Assembly (NCBI GenBank): GCA_910585645.1
Contig: CAJUFP010000011.1
Span: forward strand, 1-33,067
Length of the DNA stretch: 33,067 nucleotides
Reading direction: 5' to 3'
DNA from: an uncultured Hungatella sp.
Lineage (GTDB): Bacteria; Bacillota; Clostridia; Lachnospirales; Lachnospiraceae
This document shows, one piece after another, positions 1 through 6,914 of this stretch (position 1 is the stretch's first letter; the number at the start of each line of letters is the position of its first letter). A program made the position numbers and the translations under genes. The notes under the pieces were generated by a model. The model did no database searches. It saw only the letters and a list, made by a program, of their open reading frames with translations, and had not been told where the DNA came from.

Positions 1-103
1 GGAATGCTTGGCATATCTGAACCCGGACGGGACATCTCTCCTTCTCTGTCTGGCCCCACGACAATCCCCGCCCCATTGCTCACTCAACAATATAGCAATT
101 CAG
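1..103. repeat. Right half of a dispersed palindromic repeat (copy 1)
   Basis: This stretch matches the apex and right arm of the complete palindromic element at 19048-19216. Shared blocks are the apex GGAATGCTTGGCATATCTGA, then GAACCCG, and the outer arm TTGCTCACTCAA. The window starts inside the apex, so the left arm lies outside. Its arm resembles the reverse complement of the left arm of copy 2 more than the right arm of copy 2, which suggests that the arms were once near-perfect inverted repeats that drifted. A short open frame crossing it is read as spurious. Confidence 0.75.
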
Positions 104-182
104 ATCCCCCACGAAAAGCAGCCAGCCCCAGCATGATTCTTTCTTTAGTTCGCAGAAAGTTCTATGCACATTGGCCAAAATG

Positions 183-191
183 TGTTATAAT
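183..191 (+). promoter_or_regulatory. Extended -10 promoter for the nucleoside ABC operon
   Basis: TGTTATAAT is an extended -10 box (TGnTATAAT) with a perfect TATAAT at 186-191. No good -35 sits at 16-18 bp, which is tolerated by extended -10 promoters. It lies about 150 bp upstream of the lipoprotein start, so the transcript would carry a long leader. Confidence 0.55.
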
Positions 192-199
192 CCAAAGTG

Positions 200-340
200 T
201 GCCGGGTCCGGCCTGCTTTAAGGAAGGGACGTAAGGCAGGATCGGCCTGGAGGATTGCCGGGAGAACCGGCGGGATGCAGCCCCAAAGTTCGGAGAAGTG
301 TCGCAAACTTTGGGAGGAAAGCACAGAAACAAGGAGGAAA
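200..340 (+). promoter_or_regulatory. Structured 5' leader of the nucleoside ABC operon, class unassigned
   Basis: The leader can fold into several hairpins. The strongest pairs CCCAAAGTT (282-290) with AACTTTGGG (306-314), a perfect 9-bp stem with a 15-nt loop just upstream of the ribosome site. Further upstream, CCTGCTT (near 212) can pair with AAGGCAGG (near 234), and GCCGG with CCGGC (near 257-271). The last arm is not followed by a T-run, so this is not a terminator. Nucleoside importers are often riboswitch-controlled, but I could not match the purine-riboswitch consensus. Confidence 0.4.
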
Positions 341-344
341 TGTA

Positions 345-1520
345 ATGAAGAGAAGATTATTGGCAGTTCTCATGGCGACGGCTATGACGGCGAGTCTGGC
401 AGCCTGTGGAGGCGGAAGCGACGGGCAGACTACCACAGCGGCAGGGGAGCAGGAGACCACCACGGCAGCGGCCCAGGACGGGACGGCGGCGGAGACGAAG
501 ACTGCCAGCGAGCCGTCCGACGGCGGATTTGAGCTGGCTCTGGTGACGGACCTTGGGACCATTGACGACAAGTCCTTTAACCAGGGCGCCTGGGAGGGTC
601 TGACCAAGTATGCGGAGGAGAATAAGATTTCCTACAAGTATTATCAGCCTCAGGAGGGGACCACGGACTCCTATCTGGAGACCATCGGACTTGCGGTGGA
701 AGGCGGAGCCAAACTGGTGGTCTGCCCGGGATTTCTGTTTGAGGAACCGGTGTATCTGGCTCAGGACCAGTTTAAGGATACCCATTTTATCCTGCTGGAC
801 GGCGAGCCCCACAGCGGCGACTACGCCGAGTACAGAACCAATGAGAACGTGATGCCCATCCTGTTCCAGGAGGACCAGGCAGGATTTCTGGCAGGGTACG
901 CGGCTGTTAAGGAGGGCTACACCAAGTTAGGCTTCATGGGCGGCATGGCGGTTCCCGCGGTGATCCGGTTCGGATACGGGTTTATCGAAGGCGCCGAGGC
1001 AGCGGCAGCGGAGCTTGGGGTAAGCGGCATTGAGGTTATGTACAACTACACCGGAGCATTTGCGGCTACGCCGGAGGCACAGTCCATGGCAGCTTCCTGG
1101 TATCAGAACGGCACTGAGGTGATCTTCGGCTGCGGCGGCGCTGTGGGCAACTCGGTTATGGCCGCGGCTCAGGAGAAGGGCGCGAAGGTCATCGGCGTTG
1201 ACGTTGACCAGAGCTTTGAGTCCGAGACGGTTATCACCTCCGCCATGAAGCTTCTGTCCAACTCTGTGTACGACGGAGTGAAGGCTTTCTATGACGGCAG
1301 CTTCCCCGGCGGCAAGACCAGCGTGTTTACGGTGGAGAACGAGGGCGTAGGCCTTCCCATGGAGACTTCCAAGTTTGAGACCTTCACCCAGGCGGACTAT
1401 GACGCCATCTACGCAAAGCTGGTGGCGGGAGAGTTTGAACTTGTTCAGCCGTCAGCCGACAATATCGACCCGACTGCTGATCTGACCGTATCGGCGACAA
1501 CGATCAAATATGTAGAGTAG
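345..1520 (+). CDS. BMP-family substrate-binding lipoprotein of a nucleoside-type ABC importer
   Basis: This 391-residue protein would capture substrate outside the membrane and deliver it to the permeases encoded downstream. It starts with a lipoprotein signal (MKRRLL, hydrophobic stretch, LAAC lipobox with Cys21), followed by a Thr/Ala/Glu-rich linker. The mature part opens with ELALVTDLGTIDDKSFNQGAWEGL, the hallmark of the BMP/Med family (PF02608). Other family blocks are KLVVCPGFLFEE, GFMGGMAVPAVIRFGYGF and the late VIGVDVDQS. The ATG at 345 is chosen because AAGGAGG precedes it at the right distance and it begins the signal peptide. An in-frame upstream start at 255 would put non-hydrophobic sequence first. 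Gene order (binding protein, double ATPase, two permeases) matches the Bacillus subtilis nupNOPQ guanosine importer. The substrate is inferred; purine or pyrimidine nucleosides are most likely. Confidence 0.92.
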   Translation: MKRRLLAVLMATAMTASLAACGGGSDGQTTTAAGEQETTTAAAQDGTAAETKTASEPSDGGFELALVTDLGTIDDKSFNQGAWEGLTKYAEENKISYKYYQPQEGTTDSYLETIGLAVEGGAKLVVCPGFLFEEPVYLAQDQFKDTHFILLDGEPHSGDYAEYRTNENVMPILFQEDQAGFLAGYAAVKEGYTKLGFMGGMAVPAVIRFGYGFIEGAEAAAAELGVSGIEVMYNYTGAFAATPEAQSMAASWYQNGTEVIFGCGGAVGNSVMAAAQEKGAKVIGVDVDQSFESETVITSAMKLLSNSVYDGVKAFYDGSFPGGKTSVFTVENEGVGLPMETSKFETFTQADYDAIYAKLVAGEFELVQPSADNIDPTADLTVSATTIKYVE

Positions 1521-1563
1521 GTCAGAAACCGGGCGGCATTTGGCTGCAGGGTTTCGCGAATAA

Positions 1564-1603
1564 GGGGGCTGATCGCGGACCGGAAGGTCCGCGCGGCCCT
1601 TTT
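1564..1603 (+). terminator. Intergenic terminator/attenuator after the lipoprotein gene
   Basis: CGCGGACC (1574-1581) pairs perfectly with GGTCCGCG (1586-1593) around a GGAA tetraloop. An outer GGGC/GCCC extension follows, and then TTTTCGTCT. The T-run is short, so partial read-through is likely. This would give more binding protein than membrane components, a common arrangement in ABC operons. Confidence 0.7.
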
Positions 1604-1637
1604 CGTCTAATTTCCGCAAAAGTAGGGGGGAAACCTG

Positions 1638-3185
1638 ATGGATTACGTTATCGAAATGCTTCACATCACAAAGAAGTTTCCTGGAATCATTGCAAATGAT
1701 GATATTACGATTCAGCTGAAAAAGGGTGAGATCCACGCGCTCCTTGGAGAGAACGGCGCGGGCAAATCCACCCTCATGAGCGTTCTCTTTGGTCTATATC
1801 AGCCGGAGGAGGGCGTGATCAAGGTGAAGGGGCAGGAGGTCAAGATGAAAGGCCCCCTGGACGCCAATGCCCTGGGCATTGGCATGGTGCATCAGCACTT
1901 TAAACTGGTACATAACTTTACGGTGCTTCAAAACATTGTTCTGGGCATGGAGACTGTGGAGAAGGGATTGCTGAAAATGGACGACGCCCGGAAAAAGGTC
2001 ATGGATTTGAGCAGGAAGTACAACCTGTTCATTGACCCGGACGCCCTTATATCTGACATCACGGTGGGTATGCAGCAGAGGGTGGAGATCTTAAAGATGC
2101 TCTACCGGGACAATGAGATCATGATCTTTGACGAGCCCACAGCGGTCCTGACGCCTCAGGAGATCGATGAGCTTATGGCCATCATGAAGAACCTGACCGA
2201 CGAGGGCAAGTCGATTCTGTTCATTACCCACAAATTAAATGAGATCAAGGCGGTGGCGGACCGATGCAGCGTCCTGCGCCGGGGAAAATATATTGGAACC
2301 GTGGATGTGGCCTCTACCTCCAAGGACGAGATGTCCGAGATGATGGTGGGCCGGAAGGTGAAGCTGACTGTGGATAAGCAGGAGTGTAAGCCGGGGGACG
2401 TGGTGCTTCAGGTGGAGCGTGTGTGCGTGGACGCCAGGCAGGAGGGCCACACGAAAAAGCTGGTGACAGACGTAAGCTTTCAGGTGCGCCGGGGCGAGAT
2501 CGTGTGCATCGCGGGGATCGACGGCAACGGCCAGACAGAGCTGGTGCAGGCCATCACAGGGCTGCGCCCGGCAAGCAGCGGCACGGTGCGGGTCAACGGG
2601 GAGGATGTGACGAAAAAGTCCATCCGCTACAAGAACACCCACGGCCTGGCCCACATTCCGGAGGACCGGCACAAACACGGCCTGGTTCTGGACTACAACC
2701 TGGCTTACAACGCGGTGCTCCAGCAGTATTTTGAGCCGGAGTTCCAGCAGGGCGGGTTTTTGAAGGAGGATAAGATCTACAGCTACGCGGACAAGCTTAT
2801 CGCCAATTTTGACATCCGCAGCGGCGAGGGCGCTTCCACCATCACCAGGAGCATGTCCGGAGGCAACCAGCAGAAGGTGATCGTGGCCAGGGAGATCTCC
2901 AGGAAGCACGACCTTCTTTTGGCGGTGCAGCCCACCCGGGGCCTGGACGTGGGAGCCATTGAGTACATCCACTCAGAGCTGGTAAAGCAGAGGGACAATG
3001 GATCCGCCATTTTGCTGGTATCTCTGGAGCTTGACGAGGTGATGAATCTAAGCGACCGGATCCTGGTGATCTTTGAGGGCCATATTGTGGCTGAACTGGA
3101 TCCAAAGGAAGTGACGGTCCAGGAGCTGGGGCTGTACATGGCAGGTTCAAAGAAAGAGGGGAAAGCAGATGAAACGAAAGAATAA
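1638..3185 (+). CDS. Nucleoside-type ABC transporter ATP-binding protein, two nucleotide-binding domains
   Basis: This 515-residue cytoplasmic ATPase powers import through the two permeases downstream. It has tandem ABC domains. Domain 1 carries Walker A GENGAGKST (residues 37-45), a Q-loop in GMVHQHFKLV, a degenerate signature (ITVGMQQRVEIL), Walker B IMIFDEPTAVLTP and switch His FITHKLNE. Domain 2 has a degenerate Walker A, GIDGNGQTE (about 293-301, with Gln where Lys is usual), a clear signature SGGNQQK and a Walker-B-like LLLAVQPTRGLD. Unequal halves of this kind are typical of the RbsA/NupO class. AGGGGGGAAACCTG precedes the ATG. The last 17 bases overlap the first permease gene, implying translational coupling. 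Confidence 0.93.
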   Translation: MDYVIEMLHITKKFPGIIANDDITIQLKKGEIHALLGENGAGKSTLMSVLFGLYQPEEGVIKVKGQEVKMKGPLDANALGIGMVHQHFKLVHNFTVLQNIVLGMETVEKGLLKMDDARKKVMDLSRKYNLFIDPDALISDITVGMQQRVEILKMLYRDNEIMIFDEPTAVLTPQEIDELMAIMKNLTDEGKSILFITHKLNEIKAVADRCSVLRRGKYIGTVDVASTSKDEMSEMMVGRKVKLTVDKQECKPGDVVLQVERVCVDARQEGHTKKLVTDVSFQVRRGEIVCIAGIDGNGQTELVQAITGLRPASSGTVRVNGEDVTKKSIRYKNTHGLAHIPEDRHKHGLVLDYNLAYNAVLQQYFEPEFQQGGFLKEDKIYSYADKLIANFDIRSGEGASTITRSMSGGNQQKVIVAREISRKHDLLLAVQPTRGLDVGAIEYIHSELVKQRDNGSAILLVSLELDEVMNLSDRILVIFEGHIVAELDPKEVTVQELGLYMAGSKKEGKADETKE

Positions 3186-4287
3186 GGGGAATTATGTTGG
3201 CGTTCTCTCTTCCGTGTTCGCCATTGTCATCGGGCTGCTTGTGGGGCTTGTGGTTCTGATCCTTTGCAATCCCGCCCAGGCCTTCCCAGGTTTTTTTACC
3301 ATCCTCACAGGGGCTTTTACCCACGGCATGAAGGGGGTGGGGCAGGTGTTTTACTATGCCACGCCCATTATTCTCACAGGTTTATCCGTGGGCTTTGCCT
3401 TTAAGACCGGAGTGTTTAACATCGGGACTCCGGGGCAGTTTATCATGGGGGCCTTCGGCGCGGTGTATGTGGGGATCATGTGGGAGCAGCTGGGAGGCGT
3501 CCACTGGATTGTGGCTCTGATGGCCAGCCTGATCATGGGGGCTGTGTGGGGGCTGATCCCGGGGCTTTTGAAGGCGTACTTTAATGTGAACGTGGTCATT
3601 TCCTGTATTATGATGAACTATATCGGTATGTATCTGGTAAACTGGAGCGTGAGAGGCAACAAGGCGTTGTTCAACACTCTGAGAAATGAGTCCAAGAACG
3701 TGGCCGCCACGGCGGTCATTCCCAAGATGGGGTTGGACAAGGTGTTTGCCGGGTCCAGCGTCAACGGCGGGATCCTTATTGCCATAGTGGTGGTGATTTT
3801 TATCTACATCCTGTTAAATAAGACGGCTTTCGGGTACGAGCTGAAGGCGGTGGGGTTTAACCAGGACGCGGGCAAGTACGCGGGGATCAATGAGAAGCGC
3901 AACGTGGTGACTGCCATGGTGATCGCTGGGGCCATTGCGGGCCTGGCGGGAGGCCTTTTGTACCTGGCGGGAACGGGAAAGCATATCGAGATCAAGGATG
4001 TGCTGGCCTCCGAGGGATTTACGGGCATCTCCGTGGCCCTTCTGGGGTTGAGCCACCCCATCGGCGTGCTGTTTTCCGGACTGTTTATCGCCTATCTGAC
4101 GGCAGGGGGATTTTATCTGCAGCTGTTTGAGTTCTCCACGGAGATCATTGATATCATTGTGGCGGTTATCATTTATTTCAGCGCCTTTGCCCTGATCGTG
4201 CGGTCTATTCTTGGGAAGATCAAGGAGCATAAGGCAAAGGGCGGGGACAGGAGTGAGGATAAGAGCGAGGGAGGTGACCAGGCATGA
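3169..4287 (+). CDS. Nucleoside-type ABC transporter permease, first subunit
   Basis: This 372-residue polytopic membrane protein belongs to the BPD_transp_2 (LivH/RbsC/NupP) family. A positively charged start (MKRKNKGN) is followed by about eight to ten hydrophobic segments. Family blocks seen are TPIILTGLSVGFAFKTGVFN, INVVI-like NVNVVISCIMMNYI and GFTGISVALLGLSHPIGVL. The C-terminus is cytoplasmic and highly charged (KGGDRSEDKSEGGDQA). The start lies inside the ATPase gene, and AGAGGGGAAAGCAG upstream of the ATG supplies the ribosome site. The stop overlaps the next start by four bases (ATGA). It should pair with the following gene product to form the transport channel. Confidence 0.92.
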   Translation: MKRKNKGNYVGVLSSVFAIVIGLLVGLVVLILCNPAQAFPGFFTILTGAFTHGMKGVGQVFYYATPIILTGLSVGFAFKTGVFNIGTPGQFIMGAFGAVYVGIMWEQLGGVHWIVALMASLIMGAVWGLIPGLLKAYFNVNVVISCIMMNYIGMYLVNWSVRGNKALFNTLRNESKNVAATAVIPKMGLDKVFAGSSVNGGILIAIVVVIFIYILLNKTAFGYELKAVGFNQDAGKYAGINEKRNVVTAMVIAGAIAGLAGGLLYLAGTGKHIEIKDVLASEGFTGISVALLGLSHPIGVLFSGLFIAYLTAGGFYLQLFEFSTEIIDIIVAVIIYFSAFALIVRSILGKIKEHKAKGGDRSEDKSEGGDQA

Positions 4288-5237
4288 GTGTGATCTATTT
4301 TATCTTTCAGCAGACAATGCTTTTTACGATCCCTCTGATGATCGTGGCTCTCGGAGGGATGTTCTCGGAGCGCAGCGGCGTGGTGAATATTGCCCTGGAG
4401 GGCATTATGATCATGGGGGCGTTTACGGGCATCCTGTTTCTCAACCTGACAGGGGGAAAGCTGTCGGGGCAGGCGCAGCTGATCCTGGCTATCGTCATTG
4501 CCATGGTGACCGGCGGCGTGTTCTCCCTGACCCACGCCTATGCGGCCATCAATATGAAGGCGGACCAGACCATCAGCGGCACGGCTTTGAACATGTTCGC
4601 CCCGGCCTTTGCCATCTTTGTGGCCAGGGTTATCCAGGGGGTGCAGCAGGTTCAGTTTACCAACACCTTCCGCATTGACTCCGTGCCGGTGCTGGGGAAG
4701 ATCCCGGTGTTGGGGCCTATGCTGTTTCAGAACGCGTATATTACCACCTACCTTGGGATCATCATCCTTTTGGTGTCCGCCCTGGTGCTCTACCGCACCA
4801 GATTTGGCCTGAGGCTTCGGGCCTGCGGGGAACATCCTCAGGCTGCGGACGCGGCGGGGATCAATGTGTACCGCATGCAGTACGCCGGGGTGGTGATCTC
4901 CGGGGCTCTGGGAGGTCTGGGAGGTCTGGTGTTCGTGGTGCCGACATCCACTAATTTTAACGCGGATGTGGCGGGGTACGGATTTTTGGCTATCGCGGTG
5001 CTTATCTTCGGCCAGTGGAAGCCGTGGAAGATTCTGGGGGCTTCCCTGTTCTTCGGGCTGATGAAGGCTATCGCCGCGGCTTACTCCGGCATACCGTTTC
5101 TGGCTTCCATGGGCATACCCAGCTATCTGTACAAGATGGTGCCTTATATCGCCACCATGGTGGTGCTGATGTTTACTTCGAAAAATTCCCAGGCGCCCAG
5201 GGCGTCAGGGGTGCCTTTTGATAAGGGGCAGAGGTAG
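4284..5237 (+). CDS. Nucleoside-type ABC transporter permease, second subunit
   Basis: This 317-residue integral membrane protein is the shorter partner permease (NupQ type). Many hydrophobic helices are visible. The segment ALGGMFSERSGVVNIALEGIM is the diagnostic motif of this subfamily, and later blocks include FGLRLRACGEHPQAADAAGI and FLAIAVLIFGQWKPW. Translation is coupled to the upstream permease through an ATGA overlap, with GGGAGGTGACC as ribosome site. It ends the operon, and a strong terminator follows within about 30 bases. Confidence 0.92.
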   Translation: MSVIYFIFQQTMLFTIPLMIVALGGMFSERSGVVNIALEGIMIMGAFTGILFLNLTGGKLSGQAQLILAIVIAMVTGGVFSLTHAYAAINMKADQTISGTALNMFAPAFAIFVARVIQGVQQVQFTNTFRIDSVPVLGKIPVLGPMLFQNAYITTYLGIIILLVSALVLYRTRFGLRLRACGEHPQAADAAGINVYRMQYAGVVISGALGGLGGLVFVVPTSTNFNADVAGYGFLAIAVLIFGQWKPWKILGASLFFGLMKAIAAAYSGIPFLASMGIPSYLYKMVPYIATMVVLMFTSKNSQAPRASGVPFDKGQR

Positions 5238-5247
5238 GATATGTGAG

Positions 5248-5271
5248 GGGCGGCGTTTGGGCCGCCCTTTT
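5248..5271 (+). terminator. Intrinsic terminator of the nucleoside ABC operon
   Basis: GGGCGGC (5248-5254) pairs perfectly with GCCGCCC (5261-5267) around a six-base loop, followed by TTTT. It sits directly behind the second permease gene. Confidence 0.88.
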
Positions 5272-5308
5272 GATATCGGTTAATCGTGATCTGCAATATG
5301 GGAGTGAA

Positions 5309-5356
5309 ATGCGGGAGAACGATTTAAAGTGCAGGTATGACAGGTTACGGAGCTGA
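5309..5356 (+). CDS. Possible 15-codon leader peptide
   Basis: A short frame, MRENDLKCRYDRLRS, is preceded by GGGAGTGAA and stops 20 bases before the next gene start, whose ribosome site lies in between. The block GGGAGTGAAATGC recurs exactly at 5703-5715, in front of the HEPN gene. It could be a translated leader, a decayed gene start or chance. Confidence 0.2.
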   Translation: MRENDLKCRYDRLRS

Positions 5357-5375
5357 AAACAGGAGGAGGTGTGTG

Positions 5376-5621
5376 ATGGCGGATAAGATGAGAGAAATCC
5401 TGTTGTCGGAAAGAGGGCGGGAGATTGTCAATGTGGTCTTTTTTCTGTCCTTTCTGCTTCGGAACAGGGGGATTGTTTTTGCAGCCTATGTGGTTTGGGG
5501 CATTTATCTGTGGTTCTGCGCCAAATATGCTTCTTCCAAGGCGGCCAGGATTATTTACAGGGGTGTTATGGTGTTCGCGGGGGTGATGGCCGCGGTTAGC
5601 TTGTATGTTCTGGTGAGATGA
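5376..5621 (+). CDS. Small membrane protein of unknown function (81 aa)
   Basis: I do not recognise a named family. The protein begins MADKMREILLSERGREIVN. It has a hydrophobic stretch near residues 18-27 and two clear membrane segments: about 33-47 (IVFAAYVVWGIYLWF) and about 60-79 (GVMVFAGVMAAVSLYVLV). A basic loop lies between them. The ATG at 5376 is preferred over the upstream frame opening at 5337 because AGGAGGAGG lies seven bases before it. It sits between the nucleoside operon terminator and the HEPN gene. Small membrane proteins do accompany some RADAR loci, but its base composition is like the host genes, so a link to the defence genes is only a guess. A fragment resembling its start recurs at 12226-12254. 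Confidence 0.6.
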   Translation: MADKMREILLSERGREIVNVVFFLSFLLRNRGIVFAAYVVWGIYLWFCAKYASSKAARIIYRGVMVFAGVMAAVSLYVLVR

Positions 5622-5711
5622 GTTTTGAGATGGGAGATCAGAAAACAGGGGATCAGAATGGAGCGCAGTGGGACAGGATCGTGTACACAGTTTTGCGTTG
5701 AAGGGAGTGAA

Positions 5712-6806
5712 ATGCAGATGAATTTTTTTCTGAATCGCCTGGATAATCTGGATATCGGAGATGAGAGCTTTGAGTTTATCCCCCAGTTTGCCAAGAAAGA
5801 GATGAATTTGGACGGCAGGATCGTTGGGGTACATGGGACTTTTATTTCCCATGAACATGATGTGATGCCTCTTTTGAGAGAGATCGGATTGAAGGAGCAG
5901 ATTGGCATAGGAATGTATGATGCGTTATTTCGGAAGCCTGTCATGATTTTTCTGCTGGCAAGTACTGAGGAGGATCTTACTTTTACAAAAGAGCAGCTGG
6001 ACCAAAGAGGTGCATTTATAGGGCTGAATCTGAACAATTTTGCTCAGGCCCTTTCTATAGGCTGTTGGTTTATAAAGGACTCCTGCGTTTCTGCTGTCCA
6101 TGCTTATATGTCAAATCCCATTAATGGCTACTATTCGCAGTTTCACAGAGATATGGATGTTACTCTCGGCAATGGGCAGATCAAGGAGATCTATTTTTCG
6201 CCTACTGAAATGAAGGAGGCCATGGCGCTGATGGAACGGGTATTGGTTCTGCTTATGCCGGATCAGTCTGGGGCCGGGCAGATTGAATTTGCGCGCAGTG
6301 CCGAGACATCTATTTTGGAAGTGGATAAGGCGATTAGTACGGAGGGAACCAGTTTCACGCGGGCGTTGTCCTTGCTGCAGGAGGCCCGTCGTACCGGGCA
6401 GATTGCGGCTAAGATGGATAAGTATTGTTCTGTTTTAGAATGTCTGTATGCTTTGAAAAGGGAGCATAAGAAGAGAATCTCTAACATTACGGCTGCATAT
6501 ATTGGCGCTGATTCTACAGACCGGGAAGAGATCCGGATGAATATGCGAGACATCTACGGCATACGCTCGGATAAATCTCACGGGGATCACTTAAAATATT
6601 TGAAAGATCATGATGAAGAGACGTTGGCCAAACTGTCAACGGTATTGGATGGCTATGTCTGGTCTGTGTTTCGAAAAGTAATAAAACTGGATGAGCTGAA
6701 CTATGCTCCAGCAGCCCAGGAAGCGGCGAAAACTAGCGCTTATTTTCAGGGGATAGCTAAGAGTTTTTTTATGGAAATGGATGGCATGAATGACTTGATG
6801 GGATGA
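5712..6806 (+). CDS. HEPN-domain protein, ApeA-like C-terminus; putative defence gene
   Basis: This 364-residue soluble protein has a C-terminal segment IYGIRSDKSHG (residues about 281-291). It fits the ApeA-type HEPN motif (YxxRSxxxHG), with the R-x4-H signature at Arg285 and His290. HEPN domains with this motif are usually RNA-cleaving, and ApeA is a known single-gene phage-defence protein. The first 250 residues are not recognised. The start is uncertain: ATG 5712 and ATG 5718 share the ribosome site AAGGGAG, while ATG 5658 has a weaker one. The gene lies 108 bases upstream of rdrA on the same strand. Its base composition is intermediate between the GC-rich left flank and the very AT-rich RADAR genes. 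A defence role is inferred from motif and neighbours. Confidence 0.7.
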   Translation: MQMNFFLNRLDNLDIGDESFEFIPQFAKKEMNLDGRIVGVHGTFISHEHDVMPLLREIGLKEQIGIGMYDALFRKPVMIFLLASTEEDLTFTKEQLDQRGAFIGLNLNNFAQALSIGCWFIKDSCVSAVHAYMSNPINGYYSQFHRDMDVTLGNGQIKEIYFSPTEMKEAMALMERVLVLLMPDQSGAGQIEFARSAETSILEVDKAISTEGTSFTRALSLLQEARRTGQIAAKMDKYCSVLECLYALKREHKKRISNITAAYIGADSTDREEIRMNMRDIYGIRSDKSHGDHLKYLKDHDEETLAKLSTVLDGYVWSVFRKVIKLDELNYAPAAQEAAKTSAYFQGIAKSFFMEMDGMNDLMG

Positions 6807-6914
6807 AGTTTATGTAGTTAAGTAAAAAAGGATGGATGGGGAAATGTGAGTGAATTTGGGAAAAAGGTATAAATGATATCCGGATAGATAAATATACTGA
6901 GGGGAGAAAATTGA

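Noticed and set aside
4..234. Open frame crossing the first palindromic repeat copy
   Set aside because: It lies on repeat sequence shared with 19058-19258, has no ribosome site and ends inside the promoter and leader region.
200..280. Resemblance of GGGACGTAAGGC...CGGCCT to parts of the GEMM (cyclic di-GMP) riboswitch
   Set aside because: The required upstream block and receptor loop are missing and the order of paired elements does not fit; a chance match is likely.
2235..2972. Minus-strand 245-codon frame opposite the ABC ATPase
   Set aside because: Fully antisense to conserved ATPase motifs; no independent support.
6807..6914. Promoter between the HEPN gene and rdrA
   Set aside because: TATAAA and TATACT-like boxes occur in this AT-rich stretch, but none has a convincing -35 at 16-18 bp.
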